Assembly (NCBI RefSeq): GCF_001425905.1
Contig: NZ_LMDY01000018.1
Span: 114,939-178,938 of the forward strand
Direction of reading: 5' to 3'
Origin: Methylibium sp. Root1272
Lineage (GTDB): Bacteria; Pseudomonadota; Gammaproteobacteria; Burkholderiales; Burkholderiaceae_C
Length of the DNA stretch: 64,000 nucleotides
Made by a program: the position numbers and the translations under genes. The notes beneath the pieces are model-generated. The model saw only the letters and a program-made list of their open reading frames with translations. It was not told the DNA's origin and ran no database searches. This document shows, piece by piece, positions 25,134-34,319 of this stretch (position 1 is the first letter of the stretch; each line of letters opens with the position of its first letter).

Positions 25134-26570
25134 ATGACATTCAGCCAGTTCTTCACCATCGTCCGCGCCCGCTGGACCTCGGGCTTCCTTGTCCTCGCGG
25201 TCATCGTGGCCTGTGCGGTCGCGGTCAGCCTGCTGCTGCCGAAGCAGTACACGTCGACCGCCTCGGTGCTGATCGACGTGAAGCTACCCGACCTCGGCGG
25301 CAATACCGCGGCGGCCGGCGGCGTCGTGCCGCTGGGCTTCATGGCAACGCAGCTCGACGTGGTGCGCAGCGAGCGGGTGGCCTTGCGGGCGCTGCGCAGC
25401 CCTGGACTGAAACTCAACGAGAGCCTGGAGTTGCGTGCGCAATGGCAGGCCGCCACCGAGGGTCAGGGCGACTTCGAGGCCTGGCTGGCCGCGCTCATCC
25501 AGAAGAAGCTCGACATCCTGCCGTCGCGCGAATCCAACGTCATCACCTTGGCCTATTCGTCGCCGGACCCGCAGTTCTCCGCGGCCGTGGCCAATGCCTT
25601 CATGCAGGCCTACATCGACACCACGCTCGACCTGAAGGTCGAGCCGGCCAAGCAGTACAACTCCTTCTTCGATGACCGCGCCAAGCAGACACGCGACGCG
25701 CTGGAGCAGGCGCAGGCCAAGCTGTCGGCCTACCAGCAGGCCAAGGGCATCGTGGCGACCGACGAGCGGCTCGACGTCGAGAACGCACGGCTCAGCGAGC
25801 TGACCACGCAGATGGTCGTGCTGCAGGGCGCAGCCGCCGAATCGCGCGGCCGGCAGGACGAAGCGAACGGCAACAACGACCGCATGCAGGAGGTGCTGGC
25901 CAACCCGGTGGTGGGCGCGCTCACCGCGGACCTGTCGCGCCAGCAGGCCAGGCTGAACGAACTGAATGAGCGCCTGGGGGACAACCACCCGCAGGTGGTG
26001 GAACTGCGCGCCAACATCGAGGAACTTCGCAAGCGCGTGCAGGCCCAGACCAGCCGCGTGGCCGGCAGCCTGAACGCCAACAACAACGTGAACCAGGTCC
26101 GCCTGGCGCAACTCAATGCGGAGATCCAGCAGCAACGCAGCAAGCTGCTGCAGCTCAAGGGCCAGCGCGACGAGGCGGCCGTGCTCCTGCGCGACGTCGA
26201 GAATGCCCAGCGCAGCTACGACGCGGTGCTCACCCGGGTGAACCAGACCAGCATGGAAAGCCAGAACACGCAGACCAACGTCTCGGTGCTCAAGCAGGCC
26301 ACGCCGCCGGCGTTCCCGTCGTCGCCGCGCCCGTTGCTGAACGTGGCGGTCGCCCTCGTCATGGGCTCGCTGCTGGGCATCGGGCTGATGCTGGCACGCG
26401 AACTGCTCGACCGACGCATGCGCACTGTCGACGACGTGGTCAGCGGCCTGCGCCAGCCCTTGCTGGTGGTATTGCCACGCGCCAGCCGCCAGAACGCCCG
26501 CGGCGGCTCAAACTTGCGGCTCGCCAAGGCGCGCGTGGTTCGTGGCCTCGCCGGCCCGGCACGATCATGA
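25134..26570 (+). CDS. epsF: Polysaccharide chain-length determinant EpsF (Wzz-like)
   Basis: A 478-residue polysaccharide co-polymerase. Transmembrane helix 1 is at about residues 18-36, the periplasmic Wzz domain has long coiled coils (residues 170-380), and the second helix is at about 400-425 with a preceding Pro/Ser segment TPPAFPSSPRP. It matches the EpsF family of exosortase B loci, which regulates chain length with the EpsG kinase. ATG at 25134 gives MTFSQFFTIVRARW. The next gene overlaps by four bases. Confidence 0.9.
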   Translation: MTFSQFFTIVRARWTSGFLVLAVIVACAVAVSLLLPKQYTSTASVLIDVKLPDLGGNTAAAGGVVPLGFMATQLDVVRSERVALRALRSPGLKLNESLELRAQWQAATEGQGDFEAWLAALIQKKLDILPSRESNVITLAYSSPDPQFSAAVANAFMQAYIDTTLDLKVEPAKQYNSFFDDRAKQTRDALEQAQAKLSAYQQAKGIVATDERLDVENARLSELTTQMVVLQGAAAESRGRQDEANGNNDRMQEVLANPVVGALTADLSRQQARLNELNERLGDNHPQVVELRANIEELRKRVQAQTSRVAGSLNANNNVNQVRLAQLNAEIQQQRSKLLQLKGQRDEAAVLLRDVENAQRSYDAVLTRVNQTSMESQNTQTNVSVLKQATPPAFPSSPRPLLNVAVALVMGSLLGIGLMLARELLDRRMRTVDDVVSGLRQPLLVVLPRASRQNARGGSNLRLAKARVVRGLAGPARS

Positions 26571-27511
26571 GACGCGAACCCCTCATCGCCCACCACCCGC
26601 TGCTCGAGCCGGCGGCGGCGACTGCCTCTGCCGATGAGCCCCCCGGTCTCGGCGCAGCGGAAGACATCGACACCCTGCGCGACCGCTCCATCGGCGACAT
26701 CCTTCGCCAGGCCAGGCGACTGAGCGACGCGCAGATCGACAAGATCCTCGCCTACCAGCGCAAGCACGGGGTTCGCTTCGGCGAAGCCGCCGTCGCGCTG
26801 AAGCTGGCAAGCAACGACGACGTGTTGTGGGCGTTGTCGCAGCAGTTTCACTACCCCTATGCGCCCGACGGCAAGTCGGACTGCAACCCGGAACTGGTGG
26901 TCGCCGCCAACCCGTTCAGCGACCAGGCCGAGGCCTTCCGGGAGTTGCGTAGCCAACTGATGATGGGCGTGCTGAGCCTCACCGAGCCGCGGCGCGCGCT
27001 GGCCGTGGTGAGCCCCGACGTGGGCGACGGCAAGACCTTCGTGGCTGCCAACACGGCCGTCGCCTTCAGTCAGCTCGGCGGGCGCGTGCTGCTGGTGGAC
27101 GCGGACATGCGCACGCCGCGCCAGCACAAGGTGTTCGGCATCGACAACAGCAACGGCCTGAGCGGCATCCTGTCCGGACGGTCGCGGCAGAACGTGATCC
27201 ACCAGGTGCCCGACCTGCCGACGCTGTTCGTGCTGCCGGTCGGCGCGGTGCCCCCCAACCCGCTGGAACTGGTGCAGCGCCCCGCCTTCAGCCTGCTGAT
27301 ACACGAGCTGCTGTCGAAGTTCGACCACGTGGTGGTGGACACGCCGGCCTCGGTGCATGGCGCCGATGCGCGTGTGCTGGCCGCCAAATGTGGCGCTGCG
27401 CTGGCGATCGGCCGCAAGGGCCGCAGCCGCATGAAGAGCATGCAGACGCTGGTCAATGCCCTGGCCAAGGGCCCCGCCCAGCTGGCGGGCGTGATCGTCA
27501 ACGAGCAGTAG
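26567..27511 (+). CDS. epsG: Polysaccharide tyrosine autokinase-like EpsG
   Basis: A 314-residue BY-kinase partner of EpsF. The N-terminal segment (about residues 40-100, IGDILRQARRLSDAQIDKIL and FGEAAVALKLASNDDVLWAL) resembles the N-terminal domain of type II secretion ATPases, as in known EpsG proteins. The ATPase domain has Walker A SPDVGDGKT near 145, Walker A' LLVDADMRTP near 172 and Walker B VVVDTPA near 258. There is no obvious tyrosine-rich C-terminal tail. It overlaps epsF by four bases (ATGA). Confidence 0.9.
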   Translation: MRREPLIAHHPLLEPAAATASADEPPGLGAAEDIDTLRDRSIGDILRQARRLSDAQIDKILAYQRKHGVRFGEAAVALKLASNDDVLWALSQQFHYPYAPDGKSDCNPELVVAANPFSDQAEAFRELRSQLMMGVLSLTEPRRALAVVSPDVGDGKTFVAANTAVAFSQLGGRVLLVDADMRTPRQHKVFGIDNSNGLSGILSGRSRQNVIHQVPDLPTLFVLPVGAVPPNPLELVQRPAFSLLIHELLSKFDHVVVDTPASVHGADARVLAAKCGAALAIGRKGRSRMKSMQTLVNALAKGPAQLAGVIVNEQ

Positions 27512-27531
27512 GCGGCCCACACGCACGGGCC

Positions 27532-28656
27532 ATGGTGATGGAAGCGCGACAAGGGACGGGAGGTGCCGCAGGCACAGGCGGCGGCATTCACGCGCCGGCT
27601 CGCGCAGGCGACGAGATTCGTCTCTCCGTCGTCATCCCGAACTACAACTATGCGCGCTTCGTTGGCGATGCGATCGACAGCGCCCTCGGGCTGGACTGGC
27701 CTCACGTGGAGGTGATCGTCGTCGACGACGGCTCCACAGACGGCTCACGCGCGGTGATCGAGGCCTATGGACCGCGCATCACGGCCCTGTTCCAGCCCAA
27801 CCAGGGCCAGGTGGGGGCGTGCAACACCGGCTTCGTCGCCTCGCACGGCAACGTGGTGATCTTCCTCGACTCGGACGACGTGCTCGACCCGAGCGTGGTG
27901 CGCGAGGCCGCCGCGGCGTGGCGGCCAGGCATCAGCAAGCTGCAGTTCCAGATGCGCAGCGTGGACGCCGACCTCGTGCCGCACGGTTCGTTCTTTCCTC
28001 AGTACCACCAGGTGCCGACGCCGGACGAAGTGCGACGTTGGGCGACGAGCACGGGCACCTACCCCACGCCGCCCGGCTCGGGCAATGTCTACAGCCGGGA
28101 GTTCCTGCAGAAGATATTCCCGCTCGACCATGCCGGCGGTCGGGCGAGCGACTCGTGCTGCATCGCTGCCGCACCCTTCCTCGGCGACGTGATCACCTTG
28201 CCCAAACCTCTGGTGTCCTACCGCATCCACGGCAAGAACGACGGCGCGTTCAGCGAACTCGATACGCGGCGCTTCGGCCGCGAGGTCGCTCGCGCCACAC
28301 AGTTGTTCGGCTATGCGCAGCGCATCGCAGCGTCGGCGGGCCTGAGCGTCGCAGATGACGCCATACGCTACAGCCTCTCGTTGCTGCCCTACCGCGTCGC
28401 CTCGTTCCGACTCGACCCCACGGCGCATCCTCTGCCGCGCGACCATCGCGTGTCGCTGCTGGGTGACCTGTTCCACGGCTTGCGCCGACCGCAGGGCATG
28501 ACGTGGCGAGCGCGCGCCGCCATCTCGATCTGGAGTGTCCTGGTGCTGTTCGCCCCGATGTGGCTCGCCAGTCGCATCGTGCTCTGGCGATTTGCGACCG
28601 GGACGCGACCTCAAGCGCTGGTCCGTTCGATGCGCGCACTGGGTATCGTGCGATGA
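27532..28656 (+). CDS. Family 2 glycosyltransferase
   Basis: A 374-residue GT-A glycosyltransferase: SVVIPNYNYARFVGDAID near residue 31, VVDDGSTDGS near 62, and the DxD-type FLDSDDVLD near 105. A C-terminal membrane-interacting segment (about 325-350) is present. It probably adds one sugar of the repeat unit. It is 20 bases after epsG in the same run and is followed by the flippase gene. The start could be ATG 27532 or ATG 27538. Confidence 0.9.
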   Translation: MVMEARQGTGGAAGTGGGIHAPARAGDEIRLSVVIPNYNYARFVGDAIDSALGLDWPHVEVIVVDDGSTDGSRAVIEAYGPRITALFQPNQGQVGACNTGFVASHGNVVIFLDSDDVLDPSVVREAAAAWRPGISKLQFQMRSVDADLVPHGSFFPQYHQVPTPDEVRRWATSTGTYPTPPGSGNVYSREFLQKIFPLDHAGGRASDSCCIAAAPFLGDVITLPKPLVSYRIHGKNDGAFSELDTRRFGREVARATQLFGYAQRIAASAGLSVADDAIRYSLSLLPYRVASFRLDPTAHPLPRDHRVSLLGDLFHGLRRPQGMTWRARAAISIWSVLVLFAPMWLASRIVLWRFATGTRPQALVRSMRALGIVR

Positions 28657-28710
28657 CGTGCGGCGCTGGAGACAGCGGCTGGCCCATCGAGGCCGAACCG
28701 GTGGCCGGTC

Positions 28711-30165
28711 ATGAATAGGCAGAAGGCGATTCGATCGGCTCTCTGGAGCGCGACCGAACACGGAGGCGTTGCCGCGATCTCGTTCATCACGCTGATGGTC
28801 GCGGCGCGATTCATCAGTCCGCAGGATTTCGGCGTCTTTGCGGTTGCACTCGCAGTGACTGAACTGCTGGGGCTGGTTGTCACGATGTGGCTCCGCGACG
28901 CGCTTGTCCAGCACCCGCATCTGGAAGCCAGGCACCTGGACAGTGCGTGGACCGCCACCTTGTTCTGCAGCGTCATCGTCTTCGGGCTTTGCATTGCGAT
29001 TGCGCCACTGTTCGAGTACTACGTACCGCACCCGCAAAGCCAAGCCATCTTCTTGCTCACGGCCCTTTCCATTCCGTTCAGCGGCTGGTCCGCAACACTC
29101 ATTGCGGATCACCAAAGGCAGCTTGAGTTCAAGCTGCTCGCAGGCCGGTCGATCGTCTCGCGGCTCATGGGCTCGGGGGTGGCGCTCGTCATGGTGCTGA
29201 GCGGATACAACATCTGGTCCTTGGTGGCTCAGCACCTGATCACCAGCTTTGTGGCCTCCTTGATCCTGTGGTACGGAACCAAGACGAAACCTCGGCTCCG
29301 ATTCAAGTTCAACGACATTTCGCCGTTCCTGCGCTTCGGACTGTTGAGCCTCGGCTCGGTCTTCATCGCGTTCGCCTCCAGACGGATCTTCATCGTCGTT
29401 TGTGGCGTCTCTTTGGGCGCACAGGCCTCGGGCTACCTGAACATGGCCTTCAAGGTGGTCGACATGCTGTGGAATATCGTGGCGACCGCAGCCGGCCAGG
29501 TCGCCTTTCCGGTGCTGTCGCGCTTGCAAGGCAATCCAGAGAAGCTCAGGCAGGCCTACCAGGAGGCCTCCGGACTGGCGTGTGCGGCGTTCTTTCCGAT
29601 GTTCGTCGGTATCGCCGTGACCGCGCCCATCCTGATGCCCGTGCTTTTCGGACCGCAATGGGCAGACAGCGCCTATCTCGTCACGATACTCGCGCTGCTG
29701 ACCATGCTTCAAGCACAGAAGACCGTCGGTGTCCCGATGCTGAAGGCCTCTGGTTTTCAGGGATCGATCACGATCGGTGCTGCATTCGAGCTGATTGCGC
29801 TGCTGTCGATGATCGCGCTGCTCGGTTGCTCCACGTTGAACGACGCGTTGGCGATCTGGGTCACGCGCGAGACGCTCGGTGTGGTGCTCGTCATCGCCAT
29901 GCTGCATCGAAACATGAATATCCATCTCAGAAGCCAGCTGGTCGGCGCGCTGAAACCTGCAGTCGCCGTGGCCGTCATGGCAACCGCATTGCTGGGTTGG
30001 ATGCAGATCGCTCCCATCGACTCCGTCAGCAAGACCAATCTCACGGTCCTCGCGATGCTCGGATGCCTTGTCTATGCCAGCGTCCTGCTGATGATCGATC
30101 ACCGTCTCAGGGCTCGCCTCGCGTCATTGCTCTCCGCAGCGACAAGAACGCTGAAGGCACCATGA
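28711..30165 (+). CDS. Polysaccharide flippase (Wzx-type, MOP superfamily)
   Basis: A 484-residue membrane protein with 12-14 predicted helices and the MOP/polysaccharide-biosynthesis fold (SALWSATEHGGVAAISFITL near the start; FALRVFGAQ-type loops are not present, instead ARFISPQDFGVFAVAL). It probably flips the undecaprenyl-linked repeat unit to the periplasm for the Wzy polymerase encoded at 32082-33410. It follows the GT2 gene by 54 bases. GC content falls noticeably from here to about 32 kb compared with neighbours, suggesting a transferred segment. Confidence 0.9.
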   Translation: MNRQKAIRSALWSATEHGGVAAISFITLMVAARFISPQDFGVFAVALAVTELLGLVVTMWLRDALVQHPHLEARHLDSAWTATLFCSVIVFGLCIAIAPLFEYYVPHPQSQAIFLLTALSIPFSGWSATLIADHQRQLEFKLLAGRSIVSRLMGSGVALVMVLSGYNIWSLVAQHLITSFVASLILWYGTKTKPRLRFKFNDISPFLRFGLLSLGSVFIAFASRRIFIVVCGVSLGAQASGYLNMAFKVVDMLWNIVATAAGQVAFPVLSRLQGNPEKLRQAYQEASGLACAAFFPMFVGIAVTAPILMPVLFGPQWADSAYLVTILALLTMLQAQKTVGVPMLKASGFQGSITIGAAFELIALLSMIALLGCSTLNDALAIWVTRETLGVVLVIAMLHRNMNIHLRSQLVGALKPAVAVAVMATALLGWMQIAPIDSVSKTNLTVLAMLGCLVYASVLLMIDHRLRARLASLLSAATRTLKAP

Positions 30166-30212
30166 ACCGGTGAAACCGAGTCCCATTTTTCGAACATGAG
30201 AAAGTTCCGCAA

Positions 30213-31241
30213 TTGAGAATATTCAAAGTGCCGGGCGTGAAAGGCAATTTCGGCGATGAGTTGAACGACTGGCTTTGGAATCGCTTGGCTCCAGAGACAT
30301 TCGCCGAGTCAAGCGACCCCACGCTGTTCTTGGGAATCGGCACGATCCTGAGCGCCAATCTCCCGGCAGCACCGCGCTACGTGGTGTTCGGCTCAGGCGT
30401 TGGCTACGGGCCGCCGCCCATCGACAGGTGCCGAGGCGATCGCTGGCAGGTCTATGGTGTGCGCGGCGAGTTGACTCAGCGTCTGCTCGACCTTCCAACC
30501 GACCGCGCAATGTCGGACCCCGCGATCCTGCTGGCCGCGTGCCCCGAACTCCGCAACGCCTCATCGACCCGGCGAGGCATCGCCTTCGTGCCCCACTGGA
30601 AATCGATGAACTACGGTTTCTGGAACGCCGTTTGTCAAGCGGCCGGCATTCGCCTGATCGACCCCTGCCAGGACGCGAAACAGGTCATTCGCCAGATCCA
30701 GGACGCCGAACTCGTCATCGCGGAATCCATGCATGCTGCCATCGTGGCCGACACATTCAGGGTGCCCTGGATTCCGGTTCTTCTCTCTCCTGAAGTGTCG
30801 GCATTCAAGTGGCGCGACTGGGCCAGTTCGTTGGCGCTTCCCTACGCTCCTGTTCAACTACCTGCGAGTTCCTTCATCGAAGCCACGCGAACCCATCTCG
30901 TTCGGTACGTCAATCCAGAAATAGGCCTCGAACCGGAACGCGCCGCGCTGCTGGACCCCGAGGCGTTGATCGAGTCCTACCTCCGAAGCAACGGCAACGA
31001 TGACCGGACACCCGGGCAGGGCCTGGCACGATGGGGCGAGATCGTTCTCAAGCGCCTGTCCCGGGTCGAGCGTGGGCTGCGGCTCAGCCGGTCCGTGCGC
31101 ATTGAACAGTGCGCGGCGTCTTTGCGTCGAGCGGCCTCCGGACCGAGCCACCTGAGCACCGATCGGTCGCATGCGGACGCACTTTCGTTGACGCAGGAGC
31201 GCCTGGCTCGCCTGTGTCGAGCCGAGTCTGCGCCGACCTGA
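30213..31241 (+). CDS. Polysaccharide pyruvyl transferase family protein
   Basis: A 342-residue protein that begins at a TTG (30213). The N-terminus MRIFKVPGVKGNFGDELN and the GSGVGYGPPPID, YGVRGELTQRLL and AESMHAAIVADTF segments identify the polysaccharide pyruvyl transferase (PS_pyruv_trans) family, which adds ketal-linked pyruvate to sugars using phosphoenolpyruvate. The TTG is chosen because no in-frame ATG fits and family proteins begin exactly here. It shares the lower GC of its neighbours. The pyruvyl group would add negative charge to the polysaccharide. Confidence 0.85.
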   Translation: MRIFKVPGVKGNFGDELNDWLWNRLAPETFAESSDPTLFLGIGTILSANLPAAPRYVVFGSGVGYGPPPIDRCRGDRWQVYGVRGELTQRLLDLPTDRAMSDPAILLAACPELRNASSTRRGIAFVPHWKSMNYGFWNAVCQAAGIRLIDPCQDAKQVIRQIQDAELVIAESMHAAIVADTFRVPWIPVLLSPEVSAFKWRDWASSLALPYAPVQLPASSFIEATRTHLVRYVNPEIGLEPERAALLDPEALIESYLRSNGNDDRTPGQGLARWGEIVLKRLSRVERGLRLSRSVRIEQCAASLRRAASGPSHLSTDRSHADALSLTQERLARLCRAESAPT

Positions 31242-31263
31242 CCTCCCCGCGATCGCCAGCACC

Positions 31264-32085
31264 GTGCAGAAGAAGATCCTCAGCTTCATCGTTCCCGTGC
31301 GACACCCGGAGAATTCACCCGATTGGGGTCTTCTTTGCGTCAAGCTCGAACAAGCCGCGCGATCGATCGCCGGCCAAACGGACAGCCGCTGGTCGGCCGT
31401 GGTCGTCGTGAACCATGGTGCGACGGTTCCGGTCATGCCGCGCGGCATCGAGCTCGAACGCGTGGACTTCGCGCCGAACCCACTGTACGAACGCGGCACA
31501 TCGAGCCTGGACGAGTTTCGAGAGGCTGTCCGCCTGGACAAGGGCAAACGGATTCTGGCGGGGCTGCTGGCCTGCGCACCTTCGGAATACGTGATGATCG
31601 TCGACGACGACGATCTGATCAGTTGCCGGCTCACCGAGTTCGCAGCCTCGCGTGCGGACAGCAATGGCTGGTTCTTCCAGCACGGCCATGTGTGGCAGGA
31701 CGGCGGCCGCTGGACCTATGTTCACGACGACTTCTCGCGGTTCTGCGGGACCTCGCACATCATCAGACGCGGCCTTCTGGGTCTGCCAAGCTCGATCGAG
31801 ACGGCCGAGCCCGACTACATCAAGCGGCGGCTCGGGAGTCATGTCTACATCAAGGAAGACCTCGAGCACCTGGGATTCGCACTCGACCCGCTGCCGTTTC
31901 CCGGCTCGATCTATCGCGTCGGTCATGCCGGGGCACACAGCGGATCGCCGGGCCTGATGCGCCAGTTGTTGTTCAGCCGCGATGCGCTGGCACATCCTCG
32001 GCGCACCTGTCGAAGGTTGCTGTCGATGCGGAAGATCGATGACAGGCTCCAGCGTGAGTTCTTCGGAACACCGTCCTCGAGTTAG
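31264..32085 (+). CDS. Glycosyltransferase, GT-A type
   Basis: A 273-residue glycosyltransferase starting at GTG 31264. Markers: LSFIVPVRHPENSPDW at the start, the metal-binding VMIVDDDDLISCRL near residue 105, and a C-terminal helical tail. It ends at 32085, overlapping the stop of the convergent wzy gene by four bases (the two stops share TTAG). It probably transfers a later sugar of the repeat unit. Lower GC than the housekeeping genes. Confidence 0.82.
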   Translation: MQKKILSFIVPVRHPENSPDWGLLCVKLEQAARSIAGQTDSRWSAVVVVNHGATVPVMPRGIELERVDFAPNPLYERGTSSLDEFREAVRLDKGKRILAGLLACAPSEYVMIVDDDDLISCRLTEFAASRADSNGWFFQHGHVWQDGGRWTYVHDDFSRFCGTSHIIRRGLLGLPSSIETAEPDYIKRRLGSHVYIKEDLEHLGFALDPLPFPGSIYRVGHAGAHSGSPGLMRQLLFSRDALAHPRRTCRRLLSMRKIDDRLQREFFGTPSSS

Positions 32086-33410
32086 CTGCTCCAGGACCGT
32101 ACCGGTGGTTCGCTCTCGACGCGACCTGCAAGGTCCGCGCTCCGCGCATGCAGGTCTGCAAGTGCTCCTCCTGCCAGCGGCATGAAGCCGACCACGACCA
32201 GCGCAAGGTAGTTGTTCTCCGGCATCAGCAGGTGTCCCCCCATGATCAGCCAGGAAAAGAACAACGCGGCGCGAACCTGGATCGGTATACGCGGGCGGTT
32301 CAGCATCACCAGGAACATCGCCACGAAAGCGACGAAGCCCAGCACGCCGTACTCGAACAGCAGCTTGGCCCAGGTCGGATCGTGGAACTCGTAGGACGAT
32401 GACGGCCCGAGTCGGTAGATGGTGCCGGGCCCATGGCCCAGCCAGAAGGTCCAGATGTCGCTCATCATCGTGTCGGCAATGACGCGGAACGGAGCGATGT
32501 ACCGGATGTAAGCACTGCTGCGCTCGGAGCCGAACTCACCAATGCGCCCGAGAGTGAACGACAGGTTCAGCACATCACCCAGAAGCAGCACGGCAAGGCC
32601 CCCGATCAGGGCGACTGCGCCGAGGCGCAGCAGCGTTCTCAGGCCGAGGGGAAACAGCAGCCCGATGAACAGCGTCAGGATGCCGGTGCCCGAATAGGTG
32701 AGCAGCAGCGCCAGGCCGAAGATGGCGATGCGGACCATCCGCCGGTACAGCAAACCCTCGGCCAGCAGCGCCAGTGCCATCACGAACGAAAACAATGACG
32801 GCTCGCGGAAGAAGAAGCCGTTCGACTTGAACAGCGAGCCGACCGGAATGACCGTGTTGTAGCCGCTCGGCCCGCGCATCACGTAAGGGATGTACTCGGT
32901 GAAGTCGAACAACCACGGCGGTCGGACCACAAACTGCGCGAAGAACTGCGCGATGCCGGCCACAGCACAGAACAGCGCGACATTCAGGAAGGCACGCATC
33001 GCCCAGTCGGCATCGTTGCGCCCCTGCGGATCGGGCACCAGGACGAACACGAAAGGGAAGAACATGGCCGCCAGCAGGATCAGCGACGAGAAGGAGGACC
33101 GATCGATCTGCGCGAGATTGACGTTGGCCAGCATGCTGCCCGCGGCCAATGCAATGCACAGCACGTAGATGAACAGGCGGTCCATGGAGAAGCTCAAGCG
33201 CCCGGACGCGACGGCTATGCCCAGCACCGCATACATCGCCAGCAAGGTCACGTTGGCCGAGTAGCTGCCCAGATTGAGGCCGAAGCGCTGCAGCACGGTG
33301 GTCGACAGCAGCAGAAACACGATCGATGCCCGCAACAGCATGCCCCGGCTCATCAGCTGCGGTGCAGCACCGGGCTCGAGGGACGGACTGTCTACGGTCG
33401 CGGTGTTCAT
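32082..33410 (-). CDS. Wzy-like polymerase / O-antigen ligase family membrane protein
   Basis: A 442-residue protein with about 11-12 transmembrane helices and a large periplasmic loop between roughly residues 300 and 350 that contains the sequence GHGPGTIYRLGPSSSYEFH followed by DPTWAKLLFEYG. This is the arrangement of Wzy/O-antigen ligase polymerases that join repeat units. It ends the minus-strand operon that begins at xrtB, and lies 24 bases after the GH16 gene. Confidence 0.85.
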   Translation of the reverse strand: MNTATVDSPSLEPGAAPQLMSRGMLLRASIVFLLLSTTVLQRFGLNLGSYSANVTLLAMYAVLGIAVASGRLSFSMDRLFIYVLCIALAAGSMLANVNLAQIDRSSFSSLILLAAMFFPFVFVLVPDPQGRNDADWAMRAFLNVALFCAVAGIAQFFAQFVVRPPWLFDFTEYIPYVMRGPSGYNTVIPVGSLFKSNGFFFREPSLFSFVMALALLAEGLLYRRMVRIAIFGLALLLTYSGTGILTLFIGLLFPLGLRTLLRLGAVALIGGLAVLLLGDVLNLSFTLGRIGEFGSERSSAYIRYIAPFRVIADTMMSDIWTFWLGHGPGTIYRLGPSSSYEFHDPTWAKLLFEYGVLGFVAFVAMFLVMLNRPRIPIQVRAALFFSWLIMGGHLLMPENNYLALVVVGFMPLAGGALADLHARSADLAGRVESEPPVRSWSS

Positions 33411-33434
33411 GGCTGGTGCGAAACGCGGGCGGGC

Positions 33435-34319
33435 TCAGCGCTGCCAGACGCGTATGTAGTCGATCTCCAGGTGCGCCGGCAGCGAATCGGCGTTCGGCGA
33501 CCCCGGCCACTTGCCGCCCACCGCCAAATTGACCAGCACGTGTGCGGCTCCGCCATCCTGGCCATTGTTGTGCACCCAGAGGTAGTCGCGGTCGGTCACC
33601 AGCACGCCGTCCACGTAGTGGCGCACGCTGTCGGGCGTCCACTCGACCGAGAACACGTGGAACTGCTCGGCGAAGTCGGTGCCTGGCACGTAGGTCTTCT
33701 GCGCGTCGAGCTTGCTGACGCGCTGCTTGGCGTTCTTGGTGCCCACGCCGTGCAGGAAGTGGAAGCTGCGCCGGGTGCCGCCGTCACCGTTGTTCACGAT
33801 CTCCACCACGTCGATCTCGGGCGGCCAGGTCTGGTCCTGCGGGTTGAGCCAGAACGCGGGCCAGGTGCCGCGGCCCGGCGGCGCCTTCATGCGGATCTCG
33901 TACACGCCGTACTGGCCGCTCCAGCGCGAGCGCAGCATGCCGCTCTCCACCTTGCCGGGCTTCAGTTCGCCGGGCGCCCGGGCCACCAGCGACAGGCCGG
34001 TGTCGGTGAAGACGTGGTTGTCGTTGTCGCGGTAGCGGCTCCACTCGTCGTTCACGTGGTCGAGCGTGCCGTTGGCGAAGATGTAGCGGGTGAAGAACTC
34101 CTTGCGCAATGCGGCGGCGTCGCGGATCAGCGTCTTGAAGTCCCAGTTCTTCACCAGCCTGTAGCCCGACTCGCGCACCGGCGCGACCGGCTGGCTGGGC
34201 ACGCTGGCGGCCACGCTGCCACCCTGCGGCTGCGCGCACGCCGTCAGCAGGCCGGGCCCGCAGGCGACCGCAGCGGCCATCACGGCCAGGCGGGCGATGA
34301 GGTGGCGGCGGTTATTCAT
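33435..34319 (-). CDS. Family 16 glycoside hydrolase, secreted
   Basis: A 294-residue secreted enzyme with a lipoprotein-like signal (LLTACAQ, Cys near residue 28). The catalytic motif is PEIDVVEIV (ExDxxE) near 173, with the GH16 core YGVYEIRMKAPPGRGTWPAFWL just before it and HVFSVEWTPDSVRHYVDG after. GH16 enzymes cut beta-1,3 or mixed beta-glucans and related galactans. In polysaccharide operons they trim or release the polymer. It overlaps the following glycosyltransferase gene upstream by four bases (34316-34319). Confidence 0.9.
   Translation of the reverse strand: MNNRRHLIARLAVMAAAVACGPGLLTACAQPQGGSVAASVPSQPVAPVRESGYRLVKNWDFKTLIRDAAALRKEFFTRYIFANGTLDHVNDEWSRYRDNDNHVFTDTGLSLVARAPGELKPGKVESGMLRSRWSGQYGVYEIRMKAPPGRGTWPAFWLNPQDQTWPPEIDVVEIVNNGDGGTRRSFHFLHGVGTKNAKQRVSKLDAQKTYVPGTDFAEQFHVFSVEWTPDSVRHYVDGVLVTDRDYLWVHNNGQDGGAAHVLVNLAVGGKWPGSPNADSLPAHLEIDYIRVWQR

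Noticed and set aside
27745..30102. A 785-codon minus-strand frame
   Set aside because: Opposite the GT2 and Wzx genes, which have clear family motifs; composition is typical of a shadow frame.
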